From NCBI RefSeq assembly GCF_030296555.1, contig NZ_AP027728.1, positions 1,488,001-1,552,000 on the forward strand: a stretch of 64,000 bases of DNA, in the 5' to 3' direction. This document shows positions 10,124 through 18,287 of the stretch, piece after piece (the stretch's first letter is position 1; each line of letters begins with the position of its first letter). A program made the translations under genes and the position numbers. This stretch comes from Microbacterium suwonense (GTDB lineage Bacteria; Actinomycetota; Actinomycetes; Actinomycetales; Microbacteriaceae). The notes beneath the pieces are model-generated. The model saw nothing but the letters and a program-made list of their open reading frames with translations. It did no database searches and was not told the origin of the DNA.

Positions 10124-10677
10124 TCGCCCTGCGCACCCAGCGTCTCGTCCTCAGCATCCCCTCCGAAGCCGACCTCGATGCGATCACCGCCGCGTGCCAG
10201 GATCCGGAGGTGTCGCGCTGGACGACCGTGCCCAGCCCGTATTCGCGCGACGATGCCGAGGCGTTCGTCGGTCTCGTCGCATCCTGGTGGACGGAAGGCG
10301 TCGAGACCGTGTGGGCGATCCGCCGAGACGACGCGCTCGCGGGAATGATCGGCCTGCACAGGATCACACAGCATCCGCATGGCGGAGAAGCCGAGATCGG
10401 CTACTGGGGCACCGCAGCACACCGCGGGCAGGGAGTCGTGGGCGAGGCGGGTCGTGCTGTCATCGACTTCGCATTCGGGGAGCTGGGTCTAGCGCGACTG
10501 GCCTGGCGCGCCGTGGTCGGCAACGTCTCGTCCGCCCGCACTGCCCGCGGGCTCGGCTTCCGGTACGAGGGAACCGTGCGCCAGGGGCTGACCAGTCCTC
10601 GAGGACGCGACGACGGCTGGATCGCTGGCCTGCTGGCATCCGACGACCGCACACCCGTGGACTGGCCGATTCTCTGA
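10114..10677 (+). CDS. GNAT-family N-acetyltransferase (RimJ/RimL type)
   Basis: This 187-residue protein is a single GNAT domain of the RimJ/RimL-like Acetyltransf_3 group, which transfers acetyl from acetyl-CoA to an amine. It starts LRTQRLVLSIPSEADL, typical of the group, and has the CoA-binding motif A in GTAAHRGQGVVGEAGRAV, followed by LAWRAVVGNVSSARTARGLGF. The substrate cannot be told from sequence. ATG 10114 is chosen over the upstream copy at 10092 because only 10114 is in frame. No ribosome site is present; TACGCT lies six bases upstream. Confidence 0.9.
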   Translation: METVALRTQRLVLSIPSEADLDAITAACQDPEVSRWTTVPSPYSRDDAEAFVGLVASWWTEGVETVWAIRRDDALAGMIGLHRITQHPHGGEAEIGYWGTAAHRGQGVVGEAGRAVIDFAFGELGLARLAWRAVVGNVSSARTARGLGFRYEGTVRQGLTSPRGRDDGWIAGLLASDDRTPVDWPIL

Positions 10678-10687
10678 CGCTCGGATT

Positions 10688-10754
10688 GCAGGATTCCGCA
10701 CGAAACGCAGGAACGGATGCCGGCATCCTTCCTGCGTTTCGTGCGATCCCCTGC
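10688..10754. terminator. Long perfect hairpin between the acetyltransferase and glycosylase genes
   Basis: Bases 10697-10713 and 10729-10745 form perfect 17-bp arms (CGCACGAAACGCAGGAA on the left), and the loop is itself the palindrome GGATGCCGGCATCC. Outer GCAGG/CCTGC bases extend the stem to 10688-10754. There is no U-run, so it may be an intrinsic terminator of the GC-rich type or a palindromic repeat element. Confidence 0.7.
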
Positions 10755-10786
10755 GATTCGTCCGACCCGCGTGACAGGATGTCTGC

Positions 10787-11647
10787 ATGCCCGAGATGCC
10801 GGAGGTGCAGGGACTGGTCGAATTCCTCGGCGAGCGCGCCACCGGGCACACGGTCACACGTATCAGCGTGGCGTCCATCTCGGCACTGAAGACCTTCGAC
10901 CCACCCGTGCACGCACTGCAGAACGCGGCTGTCACGGCCACTGCGCGACACGGCAAGTTCATCGACGTCGCGTGCGACGACCTGCACCTCATCTTCCACC
11001 TCGCCAAGGCGGGATGGCTGCGGTGGTACGACACGCTGCCGACGACGCTCATCAAGCCCGGTCGCAGTCCGATCGCACTGCGCGTCGCACTCGATGACGG
11101 CAGCGGGTTCGATCTGACCGAGGCGGGCACGAAGAAGTCACTGGCCGTGTACGTGGTGCGCGACCCGCAGGAGATCCCGGGAATCGCGCGACTGGGGCCT
11201 GACCCTCTTGACCCGGCTTTCACGCGAGACGCTTTCGCGGAGCTGCTCGCCGGAAGGCGGATGCAGATCAAGGGGCTGCTGCGCGATCAGAGCATCATCG
11301 CGGGAATCGGCAACGCCTACTCCGACGAGATCCTGCACGTCGCGAGGCTGTCGCCCTATGCACCGTCGGGCAAGCTCGACGATGACGCGGTGGATCGTCT
11401 CTACGCGGCGATGCAGGACACGCTCCGCGAGGCCGTCTCCGTTGCGTCGGGCAAGCCTCCTGCGGAGTTGAAGGATGCCAAGCGCGCGGGGTTCCGGGTG
11501 CACGCCCGGCGCGGGAAACCCTGCCCGGTATGCGGCGACACGGTGCGCAGCGTGTTCTTCGCCGACAGGAGTCTGGAGTACTGCGCCACCTGCCAGACCG
11601 GCGGCAAGGAACTGGCCGATCGACGGCTCTCGCGCCTGCTGAAATGA
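10787..11647 (+). CDS. Fpg/Nei-family DNA glycosylase/AP lyase
   Basis: This base-excision repair enzyme is 286 residues long, normal for the family. After Met the chain starts PEMPEVQG, giving the catalytic Pro and Glu. The helix-two-turn-helix block is QIKGLLRDQSIIAGIGNAYSDEIL, and a C-terminal zinc finger has CPVC and CATC pairs, followed by an Arg-containing loop. MutM (Fpg) usually starts PELPEVET, while several actinobacterial Nei-like proteins differ as here, so I do not assign one of the two. The start has no ribosome site; CAGGAT six bases upstream may be a leaderless -10. Confidence 0.9.
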   Translation: MPEMPEVQGLVEFLGERATGHTVTRISVASISALKTFDPPVHALQNAAVTATARHGKFIDVACDDLHLIFHLAKAGWLRWYDTLPTTLIKPGRSPIALRVALDDGSGFDLTEAGTKKSLAVYVVRDPQEIPGIARLGPDPLDPAFTRDAFAELLAGRRMQIKGLLRDQSIIAGIGNAYSDEILHVARLSPYAPSGKLDDDAVDRLYAAMQDTLREAVSVASGKPPAELKDAKRAGFRVHARRGKPCPVCGDTVRSVFFADRSLEYCATCQTGGKELADRRLSRLLK

Positions 11648-11719
11648 CGATCAGAGGTTCTGCTGAAGGTAGCTCAGATCGCCTGCTAACGGTAGCGTAA
11701 GAGACCCCCACCCGGGCGG

Positions 11720-11893
11720 CTCAACTCGATTCATGTGGAGCGGCCGACTTGGACAGGCTCCGATCATCTGCGCTGGCTGAAGGAGCGGATGGGTCCATAT
11801 CTCACCGACGCGGTCGTGATCACCACTGGTCCTGCCGCCTACCGCCGCGCGGATGGCATTGCCGTGATCCCCGCCTCGCTCCTGGGCCCCTGA
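11720..11893 (+). pseudogene. C-terminal remnant of an AAA ATPase with DUF4143
   Basis: An open frame with no start ends at TGA 11891-11893 and reads LNSIHVERPTWTGSDHLRWL, then KERMGPYLTDAVVITTGP and AYRRADGIAVIPASLLGP. This resembles the C-terminal end of ATPases with a DUF4143 domain, which are often found in toxin-antitoxin-like or accessory loci. No upstream part of such a gene is present; the sequence from 11648 to about 11720 shows nothing I can identify. It is probably a relic left after deletion. Confidence 0.5.
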
Positions 11894-11938
11894 CTCGACG
11901 ATTGTGACGGGGAATGAATCCTGCGGCGCCGCGTTGAG

Positions 11939-11944
11939 TAGACT
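11939..11944 (+). promoter_or_regulatory. Probable -10 of the riboflavin operon
   Basis: TAGACT lies 12 bases before the first paired base of the FMN riboswitch, so transcription would start just before the aptamer. I see no convincing -35 box. Confidence 0.5.
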
Positions 11945-11955
11945 CGGAGCAATAA

Positions 11956-12093
11956 CGTGCTCCGGGGTCGGTGAGAATCCGAACCGGCGGTGACAGTCCG
12001 CGAACGCCTGGTCACAGGCGCCGATCCGGTGGAATTCCGGGACCGACGGTGATGCGAGGGAGATCCTCGCTAGTCCGGAGGAGAGGCAGCACG
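11956..12093 (+). promoter_or_regulatory. FMN riboswitch (RFN element)
   Basis: The closing stem is CGTGCT (11956-11961) with AGCACG (12088-12093). Between them are the RFN hallmarks: GGGGTCGGTGAGAATCC, ACCGGCGGTGACAGTCCGCGA, CCGGTGGAATTCCGGGACCG, ACGGTGA and the terminal AGTCCGGAGGAGAG. FMN binding would switch off the rib operon. The 50 bases after it are GC-rich with no U-run, consistent with control of translation rather than classical termination (inference). Confidence 0.95.
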
Positions 12094-12147
12094 GGCGACG
12101 CCGTCGATGCGTGCCGCCGGCCCCGGGAATCCAGAGAGAGATGACCG

Positions 12148-13176
12148 ATGCCAGCGACCGGCGCAGAACGCGACGCGATGCGGCGCGCCCTCTCGCTCGC
12201 GCTCAACGGGCCCCGTGGGGTGAATCCGCAGGTCGGCGCGGTCTTCCTCTCTGCCACAGGCGAACCGATCGCAGAGGGATGGCATCACGGTGCCGGCACA
12301 CCGCACGCCGAGGTGGATGCGCTCTCCCGGCTCACTCCCGATGCGGCGCAGGGTTCGACGGCGGTCGTCACCCTCGAGCCCTGCAACCATGTCGGCCGCA
12401 CCGGACCGTGCGCCCAGGCGCTCATCGACGCGGGGATCGCCCGCGTCGTGTATGCACTGGACGATCCGGGCGAGGCGTCCAGCGGTGGTGCGGACCGTCT
12501 GCGCGCCGCCGGCGTCGACGTCGTCGCGGGCGAACAGGCGGATGCCGCTCGTGCCCAGCTCAGCGACTGGCTCGCCGTGCAGCGGCTGGGGCGCCCGCAC
12601 GTCACCGTGAAGTGGGCGCAGAGCCTGGACGGTCGGGCCGCGGCATCCGACGGCAGCAGCCAGTGGATCACCGGGCCAGCCGCACGTACCGACGTGCACC
12701 GCCGCCGCGCACTCGCCGACGCGATCGTCGTGGGCACGGGCACCCTGCTCGCCGATGACCCATCGCTCACCGCCCGCGACGGCGACACGCTGCTCCCCCA
12801 CCAGCCCGTCCCGGTCGTGATCGGCTCACGCCCGACTCCGGCGGATGCCGCTGTGCATCGGCATCCGCACTCGCCGCTGTTCTACCCCACGCACGATCTG
12901 GCGGCCGTGCTGGACGATCTGCGCGAGCAGGGCGTGCAGCGTGTGTTCGTCGAAGGCGGGCCGACCCTGGCCAGCGCCTTCGTCACCGCCGGCCTCGCCG
13001 ACACCGTGCTCGCCTACATCGCCCCCGTGCTGCTGGGCGGCGAGCGCATGGCGCTCACCGACCTCGGCGTGGCGAGCATCGCCGACGCGCGTCGGCTCAC
13101 GATCGACGAATGGCTGCCGCTCGGCGACGACCTGCTCGCGGTCGCCCACCCGTCTGCTCTGGAAGAAGGAAGCTGA
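12148..13176 (+). CDS. ribD: Bifunctional pyrimidine deaminase/reductase RibD
   Basis: RibD deaminates and then reduces the pyrimidine intermediate of riboflavin synthesis. At 342 residues it is of usual size. The deaminase zinc site is HAEVDAL with PCNHVGRTGPC; the reductase domain begins around HVTVKWAQSLDGRAA and ends with VFVEGGPTLA and a conserved LLGG block. ATG 12148 follows GAGAGAG at a good distance; ATG 12141 is in another frame. It is the first gene of the FMN-controlled operon, and its TGA overlaps the next ATG by one base. Confidence 0.95.
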   Translation: MPATGAERDAMRRALSLALNGPRGVNPQVGAVFLSATGEPIAEGWHHGAGTPHAEVDALSRLTPDAAQGSTAVVTLEPCNHVGRTGPCAQALIDAGIARVVYALDDPGEASSGGADRLRAAGVDVVAGEQADAARAQLSDWLAVQRLGRPHVTVKWAQSLDGRAAASDGSSQWITGPAARTDVHRRRALADAIVVGTGTLLADDPSLTARDGDTLLPHQPVPVVIGSRPTPADAAVHRHPHSPLFYPTHDLAAVLDDLREQGVQRVFVEGGPTLASAFVTAGLADTVLAYIAPVLLGGERMALTDLGVASIADARRLTIDEWLPLGDDLLAVAHPSALEEGS

Positions 13177-13805
13177 TGTTCACCGGAATCATCGAGGAGA
13201 TCGGCGAGATCGCCGCGATCACGCCGTCCGGAGACGGCTGGCGGCTCACCGTGCGTGCGCCGAAGGCCGCGTCGGATGCCGTGCACGGCGAGTCCATCGC
13301 GGTCAGCGGCGTGTGCCTGACCGTGGTCGGCTCGACTTCCGACACCTTCGACGCGGATGTCATGAAGCAGACCCTCGATGTCTCGGCGCTCGGCACTGTG
13401 CAGGTCGGCACGCGTGTCAACATCGAGAAGGCGATGCCGGTGGGGGCGCGCCTGGGCGGGCACATCGTGCAGGGCCACGTCGACGGCACCGGATCCGTGC
13501 AGGAGGTGCGCCCCGGCGAGCAGTGGCGGGTGCTGCGATTCTCGCTGCCGGCCGAGCTCGCGCCGCTGGTGGTCGACAAGGGCTCGATCAGCGTCGCCGG
13601 CACCTCGCTGACGGTCAGCGCCGTGTCGGATCCGGATGCCGCGCGGCCCTGGTTCGAGGTCTCGCTCATCCCCGAGACCCTGCAGTCCACCACCCTCGGC
13701 GACCTCGCCCCCGGCGACCCGGTGAACCTCGAGACCGACATCCTCGCCCGACACGTGGAGCGCCTCCTCGCGTTCCGCACCCTTCCGGAAGGAGGCTCGC
13801 GATGA
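13176..13805 (+). CDS. ribE: Riboflavin synthase alpha chain
   Basis: This enzyme dismutates two 6,7-dimethyl-8-ribityllumazine molecules to riboflavin. The 209-residue protein has two lumazine-binding repeats: MFTGIIEEIG with SGVCLTV, then HIVQGHVDG with GTSLTV. The upstream GAAGAAGGAAG is the ribosome site. ATG 13176 is supported by the invariant MFTGI N-terminus, although the frame is open further upstream inside ribD. It overlaps ribBA by four bases (ATGA). Confidence 0.95.
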   Translation: MFTGIIEEIGEIAAITPSGDGWRLTVRAPKAASDAVHGESIAVSGVCLTVVGSTSDTFDADVMKQTLDVSALGTVQVGTRVNIEKAMPVGARLGGHIVQGHVDGTGSVQEVRPGEQWRVLRFSLPAELAPLVVDKGSISVAGTSLTVSAVSDPDAARPWFEVSLIPETLQSTTLGDLAPGDPVNLETDILARHVERLLAFRTLPEGGSR

Positions 13806-15076
13806 GCCTTGCCACCATCGACGACGCACTCGAGGCGCTGCGCGCCGGCAGACCGGTGATCGTCGCCGACGACGAGAACCGTGAGAACGAGGGCGACATC
13901 ATCATCTCGGCCGAGCTCGCCACCCCCGAGGTGATGGCCTGGATGGTGCGCTGGACCTCGGGCTTGATCTGTGCGCCCATGCCCGCGGACCTGGCCGACA
14001 GCCTGAACCTGCCGCCCATGGTGGAGAGCAACGAGGATGCCCGTTCCACCGCCTACACGGTCAGCGTCGACGCCGCCGAAGGCGTGACCACCGGTATCAG
14101 CGCCCACGATCGTGCCCTCACGCTGAACGTGCTCGCGAACCCGCAGTCGACCGCGACGAGCGTCATCCGGCCCGGGCACATCCTGCCGCTGCGCGCTGTG
14201 GACGGCGGCGTGCGTCAACGCGGCGGTCACACCGAGGCCGCCGTCGAGTTGATGAATCTGGCCGGCCTCCAGCCGGTCGGCGCGATCGCCGAGGTCGTCG
14301 CCGACGACGGCAGCATGATGCGCCTTCCCGGGCTGCTCGAGCTCGGTGAGCGCGAGAGCGTCCCGGTGATCACGATCGAGCAGCTCATCGTGCACCTGAA
14401 CGAGACCGACCCGCGCGACGACGACGCCTGCGCCGCGCAGAAGACGCAGCGCAGGGTGAGCCTGCGCGCCGATGCGAATGTCCCGACCTCGCACGGTGCC
14501 TTCCGGTTCCTCGCCTACAAGGATCGCGTCACCGGCACGGATCACATCGCGGTCGTCTCGGGCACCCCCGGCGAGACCGCGCTGGTGCGCGTGCACTCCG
14601 AGTGCCTGACCGGTGAGGCGTTCGGGTCACAGAAATGCGAGTGCGGGCCGCAGCTGCAGGCGGCACTGGACATGATCGCCGAGGACGGCGGCGTGGTCGT
14701 GTACATGCGCGGCCATGAGGGACGCGGCATCGGCCTGATCAACAAGCTGCGCGCCTACAGTCTGCAGGAGGACGGGCTCGACACCGTCGACGCCAATCTC
14801 GCACTCGGCCTGCCCGCCGACGCCCGTGAATACGCCGCCGCAGCAGGCATCCTCGCCGACCTCGGGATCTCGAAGGTGCGCCTGCTGACCAACAACACCG
14901 ACAAGGTCGACAAGCTGCGCGAGCTCGGACTCGATGTGGTCGAGCAGGTGCCGCTGATCGTCGGTGTCGGCCCGAACAACCACCAGTATCTCGAGACCAA
15001 GCGCGATCGCATGGGCCACATCATCGGCGAGACCGAACTGGCCGCAGCACTCGCAAGCGGAAAGGACCACGCATGA
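13802..15076 (+). CDS. ribBA: Bifunctional DHBP synthase/GTP cyclohydrolase II
   Basis: The N-terminal domain makes 3,4-dihydroxy-2-butanone 4-phosphate from ribulose 5-phosphate (motif DDENRENEGD; later RGGHTEAAVEL). The C-terminal domain opens GTP for the pyrimidine branch; its zinc cysteines are in ECLTGEAFGSQKCECG, followed by GHEGRGIGL. The length of 424 residues fits the fused form. Starts and stops overlap those of ribE and ribH by four bases, indicating translational coupling. Confidence 0.95.
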   Translation: MSLATIDDALEALRAGRPVIVADDENRENEGDIIISAELATPEVMAWMVRWTSGLICAPMPADLADSLNLPPMVESNEDARSTAYTVSVDAAEGVTTGISAHDRALTLNVLANPQSTATSVIRPGHILPLRAVDGGVRQRGGHTEAAVELMNLAGLQPVGAIAEVVADDGSMMRLPGLLELGERESVPVITIEQLIVHLNETDPRDDDACAAQKTQRRVSLRADANVPTSHGAFRFLAYKDRVTGTDHIAVVSGTPGETALVRVHSECLTGEAFGSQKCECGPQLQAALDMIAEDGGVVVYMRGHEGRGIGLINKLRAYSLQEDGLDTVDANLALGLPADAREYAAAAGILADLGISKVRLLTNNTDKVDKLRELGLDVVEQVPLIVGVGPNNHQYLETKRDRMGHIIGETELAAALASGKDHA

Positions 15077-15548
15077 GCGGCGCCGGAGCACCCACCCCCT
15101 CGCCCCCGTCGACGGGAGCGGCCTGCAGGTCGTGATCATCGCCGGCACCTGGCACGAGACCATCACCGACGGACTCATCGCCGGCGCCCAGCGCACGCTG
15201 GATGCCGCCGGCGCCGCACATTCCGTGGTGCGCGTGCCCGGCTCCTTCGAGCTGGCGCTGGCCGCGCAGGCCGCGTTCGCCGGAGGAGCGGATGCCGTGG
15301 TGGCACTGGGCGTGATCATCCGGGGCGGCACGCCGCACTTCGAGTACGTGTCCGCAGCGACCACGGACGGATTGACGCGGGTGGCTCTGGATGCCGGAAA
15401 GCCGGTCGGCTTCGGCGTACTCACCCTCGACGACGAGCAGCAGGGTCTGGACCGTGCCGGCCTGCCGGGCTCGAAGGAGGACAAGGGCGCCGAGGCCGCG
15501 GATGCCGCGCTGCGCCTGGCACGGGTGATCACCGAGCTGCGCGGCTGA
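15073..15548 (+). pseudogene. ribH: Lumazine synthase RibH, frameshifted at the N-terminus
   Basis: RibH condenses the two branches of riboflavin synthesis to lumazine. From the ATG at 15073 (overlapping the ribBA stop) the frame closes after 20 codons. One extra C in the C5 run at 15095-15099 gives MSGAGAPTPLAPVDGSGLQ and then the full enzyme, with the conserved blocks FELALAAQAAF, VVALGVIIRGGTPHFEYV and PVGFGVLT. The corrected length of 158 residues is normal. The enzyme body from LQVVIIAGTWHE on is uninterrupted, and the rib operon is otherwise complete, so a sequence error is the simplest explanation. Confidence 0.9.
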
Positions 15549-15614
15549 AGCGCGTTCGCCGTCGTCGGCCGGTATCAGATTTCGCCCGGGCACGTTCCTG
15601 GCTAGCCTGGGGTC

Positions 15615-15977
15615 ATGGAAACCCTCCGTCAGATCGTCGTCTTCGTCCACATCATCGGCTTTGCGGTGCTGTTCGGAGCCTGGGCCGCTCAGGCCTTCGG
15701 CGGCAAGAAGCAGTTCACCGCACTGATGAACTACGGTGTCGCGATCGCCGCGATCGCGGGACTGGCCCTCGCTGCCCCCTGGGGGATCAGCTGGACGCCT
15801 GGCGCGAGCTTCTACATCAAGATCACCGTCAAGCTGGTGGTGCTGTTGATCATCGGAGCGTTCATCGGCATCGGCATTGCGCGGCAGAAGCGCAACGAGA
15901 CCGTACCGTCGGTGCTGTTCTGGGGTGTGGGAGTGCTCACCCTGGTCAACGCCGGCATCGGCCTGCTCTGGCACTGA
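15615..15977 (+). CDS. Small conserved integral membrane protein, function unknown
   Basis: The 120-residue protein has four hydrophobic segments (about 5-25, 38-57, 68-90, 100-118) and short charged loops (GGKKQ, RQKRNE). I recognise no catalytic motif. Similar short membrane proteins are widespread in Actinobacteria as uncharacterised conserved proteins. TAGCCT six bases before the ATG, without a ribosome site, indicates a separate leaderless transcript rather than membership of the rib operon. Confidence 0.75.
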   Translation: METLRQIVVFVHIIGFAVLFGAWAAQAFGGKKQFTALMNYGVAIAAIAGLALAAPWGISWTPGASFYIKITVKLVVLLIIGAFIGIGIARQKRNETVPSVLFWGVGVLTLVNAGIGLLWH

Positions 15978-16033
15978 TCCATCCCGCGCGGCCCCATCCG
16001 CGCGGCGGTGCGGAAGGGGCATTCCCGCGCGCG

Positions 16034-16039
16034 TATGAT
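16034..16039 (+). promoter_or_regulatory. Probable -10 of the liv operon
   Basis: TATGAT is the best -10 hexamer upstream of livK. It predicts a start near 16046 and therefore a leader of about 130 bases that contains the structured element at 16071-16162. The -35 region is not convincing. Confidence 0.5.
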
Positions 16040-16070
16040 CGATTCATCTGCGCTCCCGCGCCGTCCATGG

Positions 16071-16162
16071 TCGAGGCTGACGGTGTGAACGCAGGTGGTT
16101 CCGGCCCTGCCGGGACAGCCCGGCACCAGGGCGACCCACATCATTCACACCGTGCGCCTCGA
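16071..16162 (+). promoter_or_regulatory. Highly structured 5' leader of the liv operon (candidate RNA element)
   Basis: Nested perfect helices are visible by eye. TCGAGGC (16071-16077) pairs with GCCTCGA (16156-16162). After a 2x2 internal loop ACGGTGTGAA (16080-16089) pairs with TTCACACCGT (16144-16153). GTGG (16095-16098) pairs with CCAC (16136-16139). GCCCTG (16104-16109) pairs with CAGGGC (16127-16132), and CCGGG (16110-16114) pairs with CCCGG (16119-16123) around an ACAG tetraloop. The ribosome site GGAGG (16170-16174) follows eight bases later. I do not recognise a known riboswitch class. Confidence 0.6.
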
Positions 16163-16179
16163 CGATCACGGAGGTTCAC

Positions 16180-17361
16180 ATGCGCAAGATGTTCCGCAAC
16201 GCCGCTCTGCTCTCGGCATCCGTCCTGCTCCTCGCCGGCTGCAGCGCCACCGGTGACGGCGGCAACGGCGGCGGCGACGCGAGCGGCAGCCTGAAGGGCA
16301 GCGGCTCGGGCGACACCTGCACGATCGAGGGCACCGTGCCCCTGGGCGCGGCGCTCAGCCTCACCGGCGCCGCCGCCAGCTACGGCGAGTCCCAGCAGAA
16401 CGGCCTCAAGCTCGCACTCAAGGACATCAACGCCGAGGACGGCGTGAAGTACGACCTGAAGATCGAGGACGACGGCACCGACCCCAAGCAGGCCATCGGC
16501 GTCTTCGAGAACTTCGTCTCCGACGGCACCAGCGCCGTGATCGGACCCACCCTGTCGAACACCGCCTTCCAGGCCCAGCCGATCGCGCAGGAGGGCGGGA
16601 TGCCCGTGCTGGCCATCTCGAACACTGCCGACGGGATCACCGCACAGGGCGACTTCATCTTCCGCGACTCGCTGACCGAGGGCCAGGTCATCCCGCAGAC
16701 CATCAAGGCCGCCACCGAGAAGTTCGGCCTGAAGAACGTCGTGGTGATGTACAGCAACGACGACGCGTTCACCGAGTCGGGCTACAAGGTGATGGCCGCC
16801 TCTCTCGAGGATGAGGGCGTCGACGTGGCCGACACCCTGAAGTTCTCGGTGAAGGACACCGACTTCCGCAGCCTGCTGACGGCGGCGAAGGAGAAGAAGC
16901 CCGACGCCATCGTCGTCTCGGCGCTCATCGAGGCGGCGATCCCGCTGGTGACCCAGGCCCGTGAGCTGGGAATCGATGCTCCGATCATCGGCGGCAACGG
17001 CTTCAACAACCCGCAGCTGATGAAGGACGCCGGTGACGCCGCCGAGGGCGTCATCGTCGGCGCCGCATGGAACTCCGCATCGGACAGCCCCGAGAACACC
17101 GCGTTCATGAAGGCCTACGAGGACGAGTACGGCTCCGGCCCCGATCAGTTCGCCGCGCAGGCATACACCGGCCTGAAGGTTCTCGACTACGCGGTCCGCG
17201 CCAACTGCTCCGGCGAGCGCACCGACATCCAGGACGGGCTGACGCAGGTGAAGGATCTGAAGACGCCGCTGGGTTCGCTGACGATCAACTCCGACCGCGA
17301 CGCCGAGCACAACGCCGTCGTGCAGATCGTCGAGGACGGCAAGTTCGCGGTTCTGAACTGA
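16180..17361 (+). CDS. livK: Branched-chain amino acid ABC transporter substrate-binding lipoprotein
   Basis: This 393-residue extracytoplasmic binding protein has a lipoprotein signal: MRKMFRNAALLSASVLLLAGC, with lipobox LAGC and a Gly/Ser-rich linker after the Cys. The body is a type I periplasmic-binding (Leu/Ile/Val-binding) fold beginning GAALSLTGAAASYGESQQNG and containing VIGPTLSNTAF and DAIVVSALIEAA. It is the first gene of a four-gene operon with two permease and two ATPase units. Leu/Ile/Val specificity is inferred from family and operon. GGAGG precedes the ATG by five bases. Confidence 0.93.
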   Translation: MRKMFRNAALLSASVLLLAGCSATGDGGNGGGDASGSLKGSGSGDTCTIEGTVPLGAALSLTGAAASYGESQQNGLKLALKDINAEDGVKYDLKIEDDGTDPKQAIGVFENFVSDGTSAVIGPTLSNTAFQAQPIAQEGGMPVLAISNTADGITAQGDFIFRDSLTEGQVIPQTIKAATEKFGLKNVVVMYSNDDAFTESGYKVMAASLEDEGVDVADTLKFSVKDTDFRSLLTAAKEKKPDAIVVSALIEAAIPLVTQARELGIDAPIIGGNGFNNPQLMKDAGDAAEGVIVGAAWNSASDSPENTAFMKAYEDEYGSGPDQFAAQAYTGLKVLDYAVRANCSGERTDIQDGLTQVKDLKTPLGSLTINSDRDAEHNAVVQIVEDGKFAVLN

Positions 17362-17408
17362 CCGTTCCGTTCTGAACCGCCCCATCCGACGACCCGCCGG
17401 GAGCCTCC

Positions 17409-18287
17409 ATGCTGCAGCAGCTGCTGAACGGCCTGTTCCTCGGTTCGATCTACGCGCTGTTCGCCATCGGCTTCACGCTGGTGTTCGGCATCCTGGATCG
17501 ACTGAATCTGGCCCATCCCTCCGTGTTCGCCGCCTCGGCGTTCGTGGGCATCTGGCTGACAGAAGCCTTCGACCTGCCGCTGTGGCTGGTGCTGATCCTC
17601 GTGTTCGCGTTCGGCGCGGTCATGGGGCTGCTCATCGAGCGCATCGCGTTCCGTCCCCTCAAGGACCGGCCCGATGCGCACTTCGCCGGGTTGATCTCGT
17701 CGATCGCGATGGCCGGGATGATCGTGGCGCTGCTGCAGGCCGTGTTCGGCCCGAACACCAGGAGGTTCCCGGTCGGCACGATCCCCGAGGACGCCCTGGA
17801 GTTCGGTGATCTGACGGCCAGCTGGCTGCAGATCATCATCCTGGCGGTGTCGTTGGGTCTGATGATCGCGCTGAGCCTGCTCGTGCAGCGCTCCCCGCTG
17901 GGCCGGTCGATGCGCGCCGTGGCCGAGAACCCGACCGCGGCGCGCGTGCTCGGCGTGAATGTCGACCGGGTGACCGCGCTGACCTTCGCGATCTCCACAG
18001 CGCTCGGCGCGGTGGCGGGTGTGCTGTTCGCGCTGAACGTGAACAGTGCGCAGCTGGGAATGGGCAGCGCGATCGAGCTGAAGGGGCTCGCCGTCATCAT
18101 CGTCGGCGGGATGGGGTCGCTGTCGGGCTCGCTGGTGGGCGGTCTCATCCTCGGTATCGCCGAGGTGTTCGCGATCCAGTACATCGGCTCCAGCTGGCGT
18201 GACCTCATCGCGTTCGCACTGCTGTTCGTCATCCTGCTGGTGCGGCCCGAGGGGCTGTTCGGCAAGCGCAAGGTGCGTGAGGTCTGA
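17409..18287 (+). CDS. livH: Branched-chain amino acid ABC permease LivH
   Basis: The 292-residue polytopic protein starts MLQQLLNGLFLGSIYALFAIGFTLVFG, the hallmark of LivH, and contains AVAENPTAARVLGVNVDRV (the cytoplasmic coupling region) and GGMGSLSGSLVGGLILG. GGGAG precedes the start. The TGA overlaps the ATG of livMG by one base, so the genes are translationally coupled. Confidence 0.95.
   Translation: MLQQLLNGLFLGSIYALFAIGFTLVFGILDRLNLAHPSVFAASAFVGIWLTEAFDLPLWLVLILVFAFGAVMGLLIERIAFRPLKDRPDAHFAGLISSIAMAGMIVALLQAVFGPNTRRFPVGTIPEDALEFGDLTASWLQIIILAVSLGLMIALSLLVQRSPLGRSMRAVAENPTAARVLGVNVDRVTALTFAISTALGAVAGVLFALNVNSAQLGMGSAIELKGLAVIIVGGMGSLSGSLVGGLILGIAEVFAIQYIGSSWRDLIAFALLFVILLVRPEGLFGKRKVREV

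Noticed and set aside
6931..10677. 1248-codon open frame on the plus strand across mfd
   Set aside because: It is the complement of mfd, lacks any recognisable domain, has His/Arg/Asp-rich composition typical of an antisense shadow, and runs into the acetyltransferase gene.
10092..10889. ATG 10092 as start of the acetyltransferase
   Set aside because: It is out of frame with the GNAT motifs; the protein from it has no recognisable domain. The in-frame start is 10114 in the second repeat copy.
11660..11700. Possible tRNA fragment (GGTAGCTCAG followed by CTGCTAA)
   Set aside because: The flanking bases do not form acceptor, anticodon or T stems, so the similarity is chance.
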